From positions 4,096,587-4,160,586 of the forward strand of contig OX421505.1 of NCBI GenBank assembly GCA_949126835.1: a stretch of 64,000 bases of DNA, given 5' to 3'. Position 1 is the first letter of the stretch, and each line of letters starts with the position of its first letter. The stretch comes from Anisus vortex (taxonomy: Eukaryota; Mollusca; Gastropoda; Planorbidae). Shown in pieces: positions 22,871 to 32,334 of the stretch. Both the position numbers and the translations under genes were made by a program. The notes beneath the pieces were generated by a model. That model did not search any database, had not been told where the DNA came from, and saw only the letters and a program-made list of their open reading frames with translations.

Positions 22871-22894
22871 TTTAAAATGAGAAACGATTTTGTT

Positions 22895-22951
22895 GTGTGT
22901 GGGTGTGTGTGGGTGTGTGTGGGTGGGTGTGTGTGTGTGGGTGTGGGGGGG
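22895..22951. repeat. GT/GGGT microsatellite
   Basis: GTGTGTGGG and GGGTGTG units run into a G run. Noncoding. A similar G-run context (GGGGGAGAGATTTGTGACAT) appears near 60288, so the two loci may descend from one repeat. Confidence 0.85.
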
Positions 22952-23189
22952 TTGAGATTTCTGACATCACAAGTGTGGAAGGGGAAGTAATGTAAGATCA
23001 ATTTGATGAATTGGACCTGTAAAACAGTGTTGGCTTGTTTTCATTGCAACGACATACTATATGATTGTTAAGACAGCACAATTCAGAGCCACCTATAATT
23101 TTTCCATTCTAATTTCAGGTACTCAAAATAAGGGTGTAGTTTCAGGAACAAATTCCAGATCCGGGAAAAAATATAATCATCACCAGTCT

Positions 23190-23490
23190 TCAAGCCTGGT
23201 TTCTTCTTCTTCTTCTTCTTCGCCATTATCAACTCCTAGTGGAGCATAGGCCATCAACAATCTCTTTCCATGTCCTCCTGTCTCTGGCTATCTTCTCTAA
23301 CTCCTTTCAAGTTCTCCCGATCACATGCACATCCTTTTCTACTTCCCTCCACCTGGTGTTCTTTGGTCTACCTCTTCGTCTTGCACCTTGGGGATTCCAC
23401 GAAAGAGATTGTCTAGTCAAATTTGTCGTTGGTTTCCTCAATGTGTGGCCTATCCATCTCCATCTCCTAATTTCACCCGCTAGATTAACG
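23190..23490 (-). pseudogene. RTE-like LINE, C-terminal tail
   Basis: The minus strand reads EIRRWRWIGHTLRKP, then LSWNPQGARRRGRPKNT, WREVEKDVHVIGRT, a stop, ELEKIARDRRTWKEIVDGLC. This is the standard C-terminal end of RTE-clade reverse transcriptases. A (GAA)n tail follows at about 23201-23222. Everything upstream is missing and an in-frame stop is present. The remainder to about 23640 shows no further family signal. Confidence 0.8.
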
Positions 23491-23499
23491 TGCCCAATA

Positions 23500-24220
23500 A
23501 CAAGAGGGTTTAAGGGGAGGTTAAACCATAGATATTATATAATGTATTTGGTTAAACGTTGTCCATATTGCTTGATGTCATTTTGTAAGCTTATAGTTCT
23601 TTCTAGAAACTACTGCAGTTTGGCAAGGAAAGAAAGGTAGCTAGATTTGAACCCAGGCTCATATATGACTATTTACAATTTGAAGTATTAACATCACGAC
23701 AAACCCATATTGACATCTTATAATTAACAATAGCAAGTATTTCCATGTAATAGGTGTAAATATAGGCCTACATAATTGGTAATTGTATGTGACAGACAGG
23801 TATATAATTATTGATAGATAGGCCTAGATTGAGTAATAGATTTGTTTCTATTGAGTAATAGATGAGCGTATATTCTATATTTAAGAGTCATTTATTATGT
23901 GACTCGGGGGATAAGAATTTTTTTGTATAGACCTACCTTTGTAATAGAGTCATTTTCACCTCCAGTCATAGATGATACTGAAAGTAAAGTAATATATAAT
24001 GCTTAATTCTAGGTAGAGGGTTATAGTTTAAAACTGTTTTAATTGTTTGTTTTAAATTCTATTTTAGGTGTGTTGCTAATAAAATATCGCTAAAATACCA
24101 AAAATCACCGCATTTGGTGCAGTTGGTGCAGTTGGTGCATAGGCAGTAAACCTAACTAGTCGGAGCGTATGGAACTGCGGCTCCATGCGATGACGTACAC
24201 ATTCATGAATGGACAATTGG
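23500..24220. other. Noncoding stretch, nothing recognised
   Basis: No exon, RNA gene or mobile element was recognised. A short triplicated word TTGGTGCAG occurs near 24115-24135. Confidence 0.45.
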
Positions 24221-24224
24221 ACAT

Positions 24225-24600
24225 GTCCACACAGTCAGGTTGCATCCACAAGCGTCCCGCTCTACCAGAGGTTATCAGTTTAAACTGCGTGTTCAGCATG
24301 CACGCACCGACGTTTACAAATTATTCTTTTTTTTCCGTCGGTCTTTAGACTGTGGAACTCACTGGACCAAGCATCCATGAATGCCCCCTCTCTGCCGGCT
24401 TTCAAATCATCACTAAAGGATTGGACTACATATCTCAAATGAAACTCCGTCGTCTGTTTATAACTCTTGTTCGTATGTTATAAAATATTTATAAGTAGTT
24501 AATGCACAATTATGATCCCGTAGCATTCGTATTCCAATCAACCTTAAATTGTGGAATTGTCCCTCGGGTCTAACGGGGTCTCCACAGTACAAAGAAGAAG
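24225..24600 (+). pseudogene. CR1/Jockey-group LINE, C-terminal fragment and 3' end
   Basis: The plus strand reads YQFKLRVQHARTDVYK, shifts frame within a T run, then reads LWNSLDQASMNAPSLPAFK and SSLKDWTTYLK before a stop. This is the C-terminal tail of a CR1-like reverse transcriptase. The 3' end has TCGGGTCTAACGGGGTCTC followed by (GAA)n. The same 3' terminus recurs at about 24810 and 27212. Inactive fragment. Confidence 0.75.
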
Positions 24601-24624
24601 AAGAAGCCAATGTAATAATAAATT

Positions 24625-24878
24625 ACATTTATTTCTATAGCTTTCTGAGTAGTTGATTATCTTAAATATATAATATATAATATATAAAATGTATGTAATA
24701 AATGTAATATGATACAGTCGCAACTTCTATAAAGAATATTATTGAATCTTTCGCTCATCTGTGGTCTGAGTTCTGAGTCTAGTCTTGCATTTCTATTTGA
24801 CTTTCTCCTCGGGTCTAACGGGGTATCAGCAGCACAATGAAGAAGAAATAGAAGAAGAAGTAGAAGTTTGGAAAGCCG
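24625..24878. repeat. Composite LINE-end repeat, copy A
   Basis: About 250 bp are shared with 27040-27288. In order: TTTCTGAGT..TTGA, a TATA-rich block, AATAAATGTAATATGATACAG, the complement of the CR1-group LINE 3' tail (TTCTATAAAGAAtATTATTG), the GTCTAGTC..TGCATT block, then the GGGTCTAACGGGGT end and GAA-rich tail ending in GAAGTTTGGAAA. Two LINE ends in opposite orientations are fused and moved as one unit. Confidence 0.7.
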
Positions 24879-24879
24879 C

Positions 24880-25450
24880 CAAAGTGATAATGTATCAATC
24901 TCTACGTACGTTGGCTTACTAAAAAAATGAAAACGAACATTCTAAATGGGAGCCAATTTCCAGTCCGCCCCAGTTGCAATTTTCTCTAGTTAATCCACTG
25001 TGCACAAGGAACCATACTAGTCACAGCTGTTTGTTGTGATGTTAGAGACATAATCCATGTTTGGCATAATGGATTTGTTATGTAATCAAGTTACATTTCC
25101 ATTTGTTTCGATAATTTAAATAATCTTATCTTATTTCAGTACTGACAATGGATGTAGGTATTCTGGATATTACTTCAATAAATCGGTAACAGTTATAGTA
25201 ACAATGGATTCGGGTAACGAGACTATGGTTATACACCACTTTATTACAGCTAATAATGCAAGAGTATTTAAAACTATGTTGAATGAATAACTGCTAAAGC
25301 AAATTATAGTAGCCATGAGGATTGCAGGGTGGGAGTGGGAATAGTGCAAAATAAGGGAATTGGTTGGGGGTGCAAGGTAGGCAAACAATAAAAAAAAGGA
25401 GAGACAATGATGAAATAGTGAAAAAAATACAGACGAAATGTCTTCTAGAA
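24880..25450. other. Noncoding stretch, nothing recognised
   Basis: No gene or repeat was identified. The open frames here are extensions of the minisatellite to the right. Confidence 0.45.
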
Positions 25451-25454
25451 AAAC

Positions 25455-25838
25455 AAATGTCACGATATGTCGGTAGACGAACTGTCCAATTAGACGAAGT
25501 GTCGGTATACCCGCTATATATAGACCGATGTGTCGGTAGACGAACTGTTGATAGACAAGTTGTCCAATTAGACGAAGTGTTGGTATACCCGCTATATATA
25601 GACCGATGTGTCGGTAGACGAACTGTTGATAGACAAGTTGTCCAATTAGACGAAGTGTCGGTATACCCGCTATATATAGACCGATGTGTCGGTAAATGAA
25701 CTGTTGATAGACAAGTTGTCCAATTTGACAAAATGTCGGTATACCCGCTTTATATAGACCGATGTGTCGGTAGACGAACTGTTGATAGACATATGTCCAA
25801 TTAGACGAAGTGTCGGTATACCCGCTATATATAGACGA
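25455..25838. repeat. Minisatellite, 78-bp unit, about five copies
   Basis: The unit contains AATTAGACGAAGTGTCGGTA, TACCCGCTATATATAGACCG and ATGTGTCGGTAGACGAACTG. The first and last units are shortened and some carry substitutions. Because 78 is a multiple of three and the unit lacks stops, several frames stay open on both strands (a 26-residue repeat). No conserved protein is recognised, so the frames are judged incidental. Confidence 0.9.
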
Positions 25839-26317
25839 AGTGAAAAGCATGCAAATGATTTATCGTGGAAATATGGCAATACCGTGCAGGACACCTTACA
25901 TCAACATTTGTAAGATATGTAGATAAAAAAAAGACAACTAATATTTTTGTAAAGTTCTTGACCAGTTCTTGGTTTATGCTGCCTTTGGTCAAAGAATAAA
26001 CCGATTGATATTATTTTCATTGGAGTCTGGATCCGTCTCAAATATAACAGTGAAGTCTATTTTGACGCATAGGCCTAACGCACAGGTCATTGCCGTGCCT
26101 GCATCAAGGTCGCATCGGATGGACTTGTTTGCGCTTGCCTCGGCGAATCCACTTCAGTGCCTGCTTGGTGACATTGGTTGATGCGCTGTGTAAGGTGTAC
26201 AGGTAACCAGGTATGATAATAATCTAACATATATACTGAGATGTCTTCATCAGCTTTCTCAAGTTAATTTTAGAACAAGATTACCTTGTAAGGCCTGCAT
26301 AACAAATGTTGGTGTTA

Positions 26318-26352
26318 CGACGCAATAATCTTATTTATAGAAGTAGCGTCTG
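26318..26352 (+). repeat. CR1-group LINE 3' tail remnant
   Basis: GACGCAATAATCTTATTTAT and AGCGTCTGTAATATATAAG match the 3' terminus of the LINE family at 17.6 and 35.3 kb. No reverse transcriptase sequence adjoins it, so it is either an extremely 5'-truncated LINE or the tail of a SINE that uses the same end. Confidence 0.6.
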
Positions 26353-26841
26353 TAATATATAAGATATCGGAATGTTCTAAGTTTAAAATATAAAATAACA
26401 CTAAGAATGCCTTAAGTCTTGTTGCTAAAAACAACATAATAATTTAAAAGCGTGTAGGCCTACTCATCAGTATAGGGGGCACCATTTACCGCGGCTAGAA
26501 ATAGTAAATTCCGGGGCACGATATTTTTTTTATTTCGCGTCTTCCCGCGGCAGATATAGTACCAAACTCAACAATAAGACTAATTCTAAACCCAAAGAAA
26601 TTTAGTTTAATATTTTTTATCGTTAATCATTACTGTATTTCTATTTTTACTGAGAATATCGCAGTGGTATCAGCTAGTAGAACCCCCCGCCTCATACACA
26701 CAAACTATTTGTAGGGCGATAGTTTCAGCGATGGCCCCTTTGCATACAGTAACTGCTTTGATTAAAGAAATTTTAAAATGTAATTTGGTATTAAGAATAT
26801 TCTAGATGAGCCAATCTTTTATGAAACATTTGTGAGCCTAT

Positions 26842-27368
26842 TTGTGATGGTTTTCGACGCCCTATTCGAAAACAAATTATGCGCCTTCATTAAAGTGTCT
26901 TCTGCAGGGAGAAACTGAGTAGTGTTTGGGTATACTTTCCTATTTTCTAAGACAACTTAAATAAAATACCCTTCACCTTTCATTACATAGTAATTCGTCA
27001 ACCTACGCTAGTAGCACGCAGAAGTACTAAACTTAAATTTAGTTTATATTTTTATGGCTTTCTGAGTATTTGACAATCTTTATATATAAAATATATATAA
27101 TATGTATGCAATAAATGTAATATGATACAGACGCTACTTCTATAAAGAAGATTATTGCATCCTACGCTCATCCATGGTCTGAGTCTAGTCATGCATTACT
27201 ATTTTACTTTTTATTCGGGTATAACGGGGTCTCAGCAGCACAATGAAGAAGAAATAGAAGAAGATGAAGAAGTTTGGAAAATTGAAAAACAATCCTCAAT
27301 TATGCGTCCCGAAAAATTTTGCGCCCTAGGCAGCCGCCTAGGTTGCCTATATGGACGAGCCGGCCCTG
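26842..27368 (-). mobile_element. Internally deleted hAT element (same family as 27506-30043)
   Basis: The element is bounded by the 8-bp direct repeat GAGCCTAT at 26834-26841 and 27369-27376. Its minus-strand 5' end CAGGGCCGGCTCGTCCATAT (27368 downward) matches the 5' end of the neighbouring hAT. Its other end carries GGCGCATAATTTGTTTTCG, matching the neighbour's 3' end. Most of the interior is deleted. The element was later split by a composite LINE-end repeat at 27040-27288, leaving about 280 bp of its own sequence. The outermost bases of its far terminal repeat are eroded. No coding capacity. Confidence 0.8.
27040..27288. repeat. Composite LINE-end repeat, copy B
   Basis: This is the partner of 24625-24878 and lies inside the hAT derivative at 26842-27368. 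It holds the complement of the CR1-group tail (CTTCTATAAAGAAGATTATT), then GGGTATAACGGGGTCTCAGC and AATGAAGAAGAAATAGAAG. Confidence 0.7.
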
Positions 27369-28034
27369 GAGCCTATTAAAAGTGAAACATTTGTATAAAA
27401 CAAATTGAGTGTAAATGAATAAGTCTATACCTATCTTTAATAAAAAAAATAATAATTTTAAAACTCATTATTTCAAGATTTACCTTATTCAACATGCTTT
27501 AGACCCAGGGCCGGCTCATCCATATAGGCGAACTAGGCGGCTGCCTAGGGCGCACAATTTTGAGGGGCGCAAAAATGAGGATTATTTTTAATTTGGGGAT
27601 TTAAAATATAAACTATATTAAAGTTTAGTGCTTCTGCGGGCGGCTACTAGCATAGGCAGATGAATTGCTAGGTAATGAACGGCAATGGGTATTTTATTTA
27701 AGTTGTCTTAGAAAATAGGAAAGTGTGCATTAACAGTAGCTACTTAGTTTGGCAACCTTGCTGTGCGTAGCGGAGTGCAAAGGTCAACCCCCCACTTCAC
27801 CCAGCCACACCCTGGATGCGATGCGGCGGCGGAATATCATAGTGAAGTGACTGAAGTGACGTGACATTCAAGTCAGTTCGTGAATCGTAAGTCGTGAGGG
27901 CGCTGAGTTGTTTGCATTGGCAGTGCAGTTGTTGTTTTTGTGCATTTTCAGACTGTTAATTACGAAAACGAGTACATTGAATCCCCTAAGTGACCCAAAG
28001 TGGCACATACTAAAAGTCTCTTTTGAAAACCCGG

Positions 28035-28520
28035 ACGAGTCTATGCTCTTTTGTCCAGGGCGTAACGCTTTAGAAATGAGTATAACTCTGTCCGAGATCC
28101 AGCCACCCCACGGCACGCCGAAGGCGTGGCGTGCCATGTAAAAGGGAAGGTTTCCGCAGGCCAGCGACCGTTCACTGCGGTTCCCCCAAGGATCATTATC
28201 GTGGTGGCTCTCTCGTATATCTGCATTGTCACCCGGTAGCACAAATCCTATACTATAGGCACAGGCATCCAGGCACCGGGTGGGTCGTGAGACGGTTTTG
28301 CAGCGTCCATTGCTTCCTCCCCACCGAGACCCCGTGGCCTCTCGGCAGTGCAATGAATCTTGGATCCGCTGCGGGGGCTGTCCCCCATGCGTTATCCCGC
28401 CGGTGCTTTCTTAAAGGAAAAGTACTGGCGGTGTTCACACTACGCCGCTTTGAGGCCCATGGGTATAGTAGTGCCTATGTGGCACAAAATGGTCCAGTCG
28501 AGTTGATGCACTAACACCTC
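28035..28520. other. GC-rich block inside the fossil hAT, unidentified
   Basis: This block is much richer in G+C than the hAT on either side and breaks the transposase. It contains a perfect 8-bp hairpin (GGCACGCC at 28112-28119 with GGCGTGCC at 28128-28135) and several open frames on both strands, none with recognised motifs. It could be a retroelement leader or another insertion. Its edges are approximate and target repeats were not found. Confidence 0.4.
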
Positions 28521-28529
28521 TACGGTACC

Positions 28530-29544
28530 AGTTCTCATGTTTGTGATTCTTTGGAAGAGATTTCTTAAGACACTAATTGAATCTAGTTGCAGTAATGCGA
28601 AGATAGAAGCACTGGGGCTACTTAAAAATATCTCAGACTTCAAGTTTATTGTTGCACTTGTCTCATAGCCCAAAATTTTGTTTCAAGTAAACATAACTAG
28701 TTAGATACTGCAAGAAAATGACTTGGGTCTCCAGAGAGCAGTTAGACACCTGAAAAACAACCTAAGAGTTTTTTGGTTACAGCTAGAAGTGATTTAGAGT
28801 TCAATAGAGTTCTGGTTGATGCTAATGAAGTAGCATAAGAAGTTGCATGGAATAGAACCAGTATTTGAGAAAGAGAAGGTCCGAATTAAAAAGAAGAAGA
28901 ACATGGTTTATTACGAATCAACAGATGAATCTGTAAATATTGCAGGTGACCACTCAGAAAGTTCCAAGATCCACTTTTATGTTGCTGCTTTAGACACATC
29001 TGCTCATGCAGTAAAAGAAAGATTTCTCCCAGTCAAATAAAGTATCTGGTGTCTTTGGATTTTTGTACAACATTCCTGACCTTAAAAACAGGACTACATC
29101 AGAGGTTAAGTCGATGTGCAAAAACTTGGACAAAACATTAACGATTGACAAAGATGAAGGTTTGAATGAATCTGACATTGCTGTTGTACGACAGTGATCT
29201 GAACTTAGAGCAATATCTCATCATCTCCATGACTCAGTATCAAACCCTGAAGAAGTCCTAAACTACATATACCTACAGAATCTTTAAAATGGATTTCTTA
29301 TCATTTGTGTAGCCCTTCGTATTTTGCTTAGCCTACGTTGTCACTTTCCGTAGCTAGTGCTGAACGAAGTTTTAAAAAATGTAAGCTAATTAAAACCTAT
29401 CTGTGTAGTACAATGTGTCAAGAGAGACTTGCGGGTCTGGCAACAATTTCTATTGAAAGTGAGATAGCAAGACAGTTAGACTCAAAAGCCTTCATACAAG
29501 AATTTGCTAAGCAGAAAGCAAGAAAAGTACAATTAGGGTTTTAG
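28530..29544 (+). pseudogene. hAT transposase remnants
   Basis: The remnants are spread over shifting frames: SSHVCDSLEEISK..IEALGLLKNISDFKFIVAL, then LLQENDLGLQRAVRHLKN, STDESVNIAGDHS, and finally SVASAERSFKKCKLIKTYL plus MCQERLAGLATISIESEIAR. The last two are the hAT C-terminal dimerisation domain, in the form found with TTF/MYM-type zinc-finger hATs. Stops and frameshifts occur throughout the catalytic part. The N-terminal zinc-finger region is lost or hidden by the GC-rich insertion. Not functional. Confidence 0.8.
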
Positions 29545-30199
29545 TCTTGAGTATAAATACTGTTGATCAGTATTTAAAAGTGACTTTTGGACCGTAGTTA
29601 AGAAAACAATAATCCAATATCAAACAATATCAAGTATTCATTGTGCATTATTTTAAGTGTTATAAAAACAGAAAAAAATATCTATAATATAACTGTGAGT
29701 TTCGGTTTGTTATTAAGAGAACTGTACATAACGCAGGTATAAAACATATAAACCCATATATCTAATAAAAACTGTGTGTTATGTAAATTTTCTAATAATA
29801 ATTTAGATTTCTAATTATTAATCTATAATGAAAAGCCATTGTTACTTTTCATTCAACTGTTTTATTTACATTTCACAGTCATCATCAAAGGTTATAAAAT
29901 AAAATTCTTTGTGGGGCTATTACAATTATTAACAAAAACAAATTTTCGAATTTCCATACCCGGTAGACCTCGCCGAAGGCCCTTTAATGAGGGCGCATAA
30001 TTTGTTTTTGCCTAGGGCGCCAAAAACCCTAGAGCCGGCCCTGTTTAGACCCCTACTGTCTTACTTTTAGGGTGGGTCGGTTAATGCTACATTTATTTTT
30101 ATTTATTTTTTATCATCAGTTAACTTTGTCAACTAACCTAGAGTAATGTCCGTGTTCTTAGTTGTATGTTAAATGCGCTCTGAGCTTACATTATGTTTG

Positions 30200-30240
30200 T
30201 TGGCAGCGCTATAAAATATTATTTTATTATTATTCATTAT
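30200..30240 (+). repeat. Possible L2-type LINE 3' terminus
   Basis: GGCAGCGCTATAAAATATT followed by an ATT-rich run resembles L2-type LINE ends such as that near 8710. No reverse transcriptase sequence precedes it. Confidence 0.35.
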
Positions 30241-30417
30241 TCCTTTTGCTCACAATTTGTAAGCTTATTTCAAATTTGCCCTTCAACTCTCCTAAAATTT
30301 CTGGTATGAACTTAGGTTATAATGTGCCGCCCCCATAGAAGTTTCGCCCACGGGCATACGCCCCCTCTGCCCTCCCCTATGTCAGGGCACTGTTCGAGTC
30401 TTGTCTTAGCGCGATTT

Positions 30418-31143
30418 TTTTTTCGCCATTTTTTTTTCCGCGGCAAAGCAGTAAATTGAGTAACAAAAATATTCATCCTCGCGGCTTGGCGTAAAATTCC
30501 GCGTGTCGCGGTAAATCGTAAACCTTAGCCTACTTATCAGGTCAATCTCTCCTCATATTTAATGTTATCTTATCTCAGAAAGCTGACATGTAACAAATTT
30601 GATTTAGATTTATAGTATCTTTGTAGCATAATTGTTAATGAAAGACCTAGTTAAGTCTAAAACTTTAAAAATTACAACTTCCTTATCGTGACTAGTCTAG
30701 TAGTCGTATAAGTTTCTTATAAGTTTACAGACGTTCTTCTAGATAGAAGATTATTACGTCCACTAGGCCCGAAACTCCTGCAGGGTGACAGGGATCGGCC
30801 GTTGGCAGGGATAGAATCCGCGACATGTCAATTGGTTGACAGTCCGGTGAACTAACCGCTGGACCAGCCAGCATCACGGACCAGCCGTCTAGATAGACTC
30901 TATGTGTTATCACATTAAAAAAAATAATTGACATTTACCTTTGTTTTCCATTGTAATCAGTTATAAGTTGTGTTTTACTAATAGTAATGTTAACTTGAAT
31001 CTAATCAACACTAAGTAAAGCTATAGACTCCTAATGTATGTTCTAATGCTAGGAAATAAATTGTGTGTCAATTGGTGAAAATCTGTTGGCTATAAATAAC
31101 TTGACCTTTATTAAAGAAAGAAATTTTTTTAAAATGTTCATAC
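30418..31143. repeat. Dispersed repeat, copy 2 (partner 7330-7850)
   Basis: Collinear with 7330-7850, but carries a SINE (about 30747-30887) and is cut at its right edge by a hAT end at 31144. The partner is uninterrupted across both positions. Confidence 0.65.
30747..30887 (-). mobile_element. tRNA-derived SINE sharing a LINE 3' tail
   Basis: On the minus strand the head reads TGGTCCAGCGGTTAGTTCAC (A-box region) and GGATTCTATCCC (B-box-like), typical of a tRNA-derived Pol III promoter. The 3' end GGACGTAATAATCTTCTATC closely matches the CR1-group LINE tail GGACGCAATAATCTTCTTTA. TCTAGATAG flanks the element at 30738-30746 and 30888-30896. It may be the target duplication, although the left copy overlaps sequence also present in LINE tails, so the exact 3' end is uncertain. 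Confidence 0.7.
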
Positions 31144-31265
31144 TAGGGATGTTAAAACCGTTTTTTTACTCAAAACCGGTTTTCGGTTCTATAAAACCGT
31201 TTTAAAACCGGATTTCGGTTCCCCCCCCGGCTAGAAACGCTAAATGGGCATAGTTTTGTTGGTTT
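31144..31265 (+). mobile_element. hAT terminal fragment (CTAGGGATGTTAAAACCG family)
   Basis: The fragment starts TAGGGATGTTAAAACCG, the same terminus as the complete small hAT at 50443-51043. It continues with subterminal AAAACCGG/CCGGTTTT repeats. Its left flank GTTCATAC continues uninterrupted in the paralogous locus at 7843-7850, marking the insertion point. No matching right end was found, so it is one-ended. Confidence 0.55.
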
Positions 31266-31482
31266 ATTTGAAAAATAGTTCAAACTTAATTAGTGTTGGC
31301 AAGGCATTCAATGGTTGATTTATGTGAGTTAAATATGATTTTTTACACTTTACCATAAAATTCTTTAGAACTAACAAAAATCTGGGCTAATTGATTAAAA
31401 CCGATAATAGCTTTCAATAGTGATAGTCGAATTTCCGATTATCGTTGACCATAATATTAAGAAGCATTTGGTTTGATGCCAC

Positions 31483-31627
31483 CTGGAACGAATGCCTAAC
31501 AGCAGAGGTGCAAAAGTTATATATTATGCTCAGAACCCCAGAGTAAAACTACCGAAAGGCAGACCCAGACTGAGATGGTTGGACGATGTCGAGATGGATC
31601 TGCGACAGATCGGGGTCCAGGCCTGAT
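31483..31627 (+). pseudogene. RTE-like LINE C-terminal scrap
   Basis: A 45-codon stretch reads ERMPNSRGAKVIYYAQNPRV then KGRPRLRWLDDVEMDLRQIG and a stop. It resembles the C-terminal tail of RTE-type reverse transcriptases. No other domain adjoins it. Confidence 0.6.
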
Positions 31628-31834
31628 TTTATTTTGTTCAGACCATCAGAATATAGAGGGTTATAGGTTATCAGGTCACGAAGTTGGCGATTTAGTATAA
31701 GCATAATGTATTATTAAATGGTAGTCTGTTGATGGGCGAGTGAGTGTGTGTTATACAAACGCACGACTAATTTCATTATTTTTATTTATTAAATTTATTA
31801 TAAAAACTAACATTGTTGACGTGAACTTTTCGTG

Positions 31835-31925
31835 ACCACCGTCCCTCCCCCATGTCAACAATTGTCCAACTTTATCACCCCCTACCCCTATTTTGTTGAA
31901 ATAATTAATAGACGACCCCATAGTT
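31835..31925. repeat. Short dispersed repeat shared with about 12.44-12.55 kb
   Basis: CCCCCATGTCAACAATTG is followed by an inverted AATTAATAGACGACCCC block. See the partner at 12440-12545. Possibly transposon ends. Confidence 0.35.
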
Positions 31926-31937
31926 AAATCAATATAA

Positions 31938-32080
31938 ACCTAGAAAGGCATTAAATTCTAATTTAGAAATACAACAAAATAGCAATATGTGACAAAGTTA
32001 CAACTTTAATAAAAATGCATGACTAGACTCAGACCACAAAGGAGCGTAGGACGCAAAATCTTAAATATATAGATGCAGCT
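31938..32080 (+). repeat. CR1-group LINE 3' end with internal deletion
   Basis: AAGGCATTAAATTCTAATTT (C-terminal reverse transcriptase words) runs directly into the 3' end ATGCATGACTAGACTCAG and GGAGCGTAGGACGCAAAATC. The intervening 160-odd bases of the family are missing. Confidence 0.6.
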
Positions 32081-32334
32081 TAGCTTATATGTAATTTAAG
32101 AAAATATTAACCTAGTTGTTTGAGAGCACATCTACCAATAAATAATGGACTATTTTGAAAAAGTTTTCATTTGGACACTGTCTTAATTTTAATAAGAAAA
32201 ATGTAGGCTAAGCAAGGCATTTATTGAACACCGAGTTATATGTGTATATGATAATAAATAGTTTTAATAGTTTATTTAATATTGTGTATCGATAATTCAT
32301 TTAGAGTTATTTATGAATATGCTTTACAAGAATG

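Larger units (their letters stand above)
27506..30043 (+). mobile_element. Fossil hAT transposon, 2538 bp
   Basis: The terminal inverted repeats begin CAGGGCCGGCTC at 27506 and end GAGCCGGCCCTG at 30043. They are flanked by a perfect 8-bp duplication TTTAGACC (27498-27505 and 30044-30051), the hallmark length for hAT. Subterminal GCCTAGGGCGC blocks lie at both ends. The interior holds a broken transposase and a GC-rich foreign block. It sits about 130 bp from a deleted relative in opposite orientation. Confidence 0.9.

Noticed and set aside
28112..28135. Hairpin in the GC-rich block as a self-cleaving ribozyme
   Set aside because: The conserved core of a hammerhead was not found and a double-pseudoknot fold could not be supported by eye.
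27868..28514. Open frames in the GC-rich block as genes
   Set aside because: They overlap on both strands, lack motifs and sit within a dead transposon.
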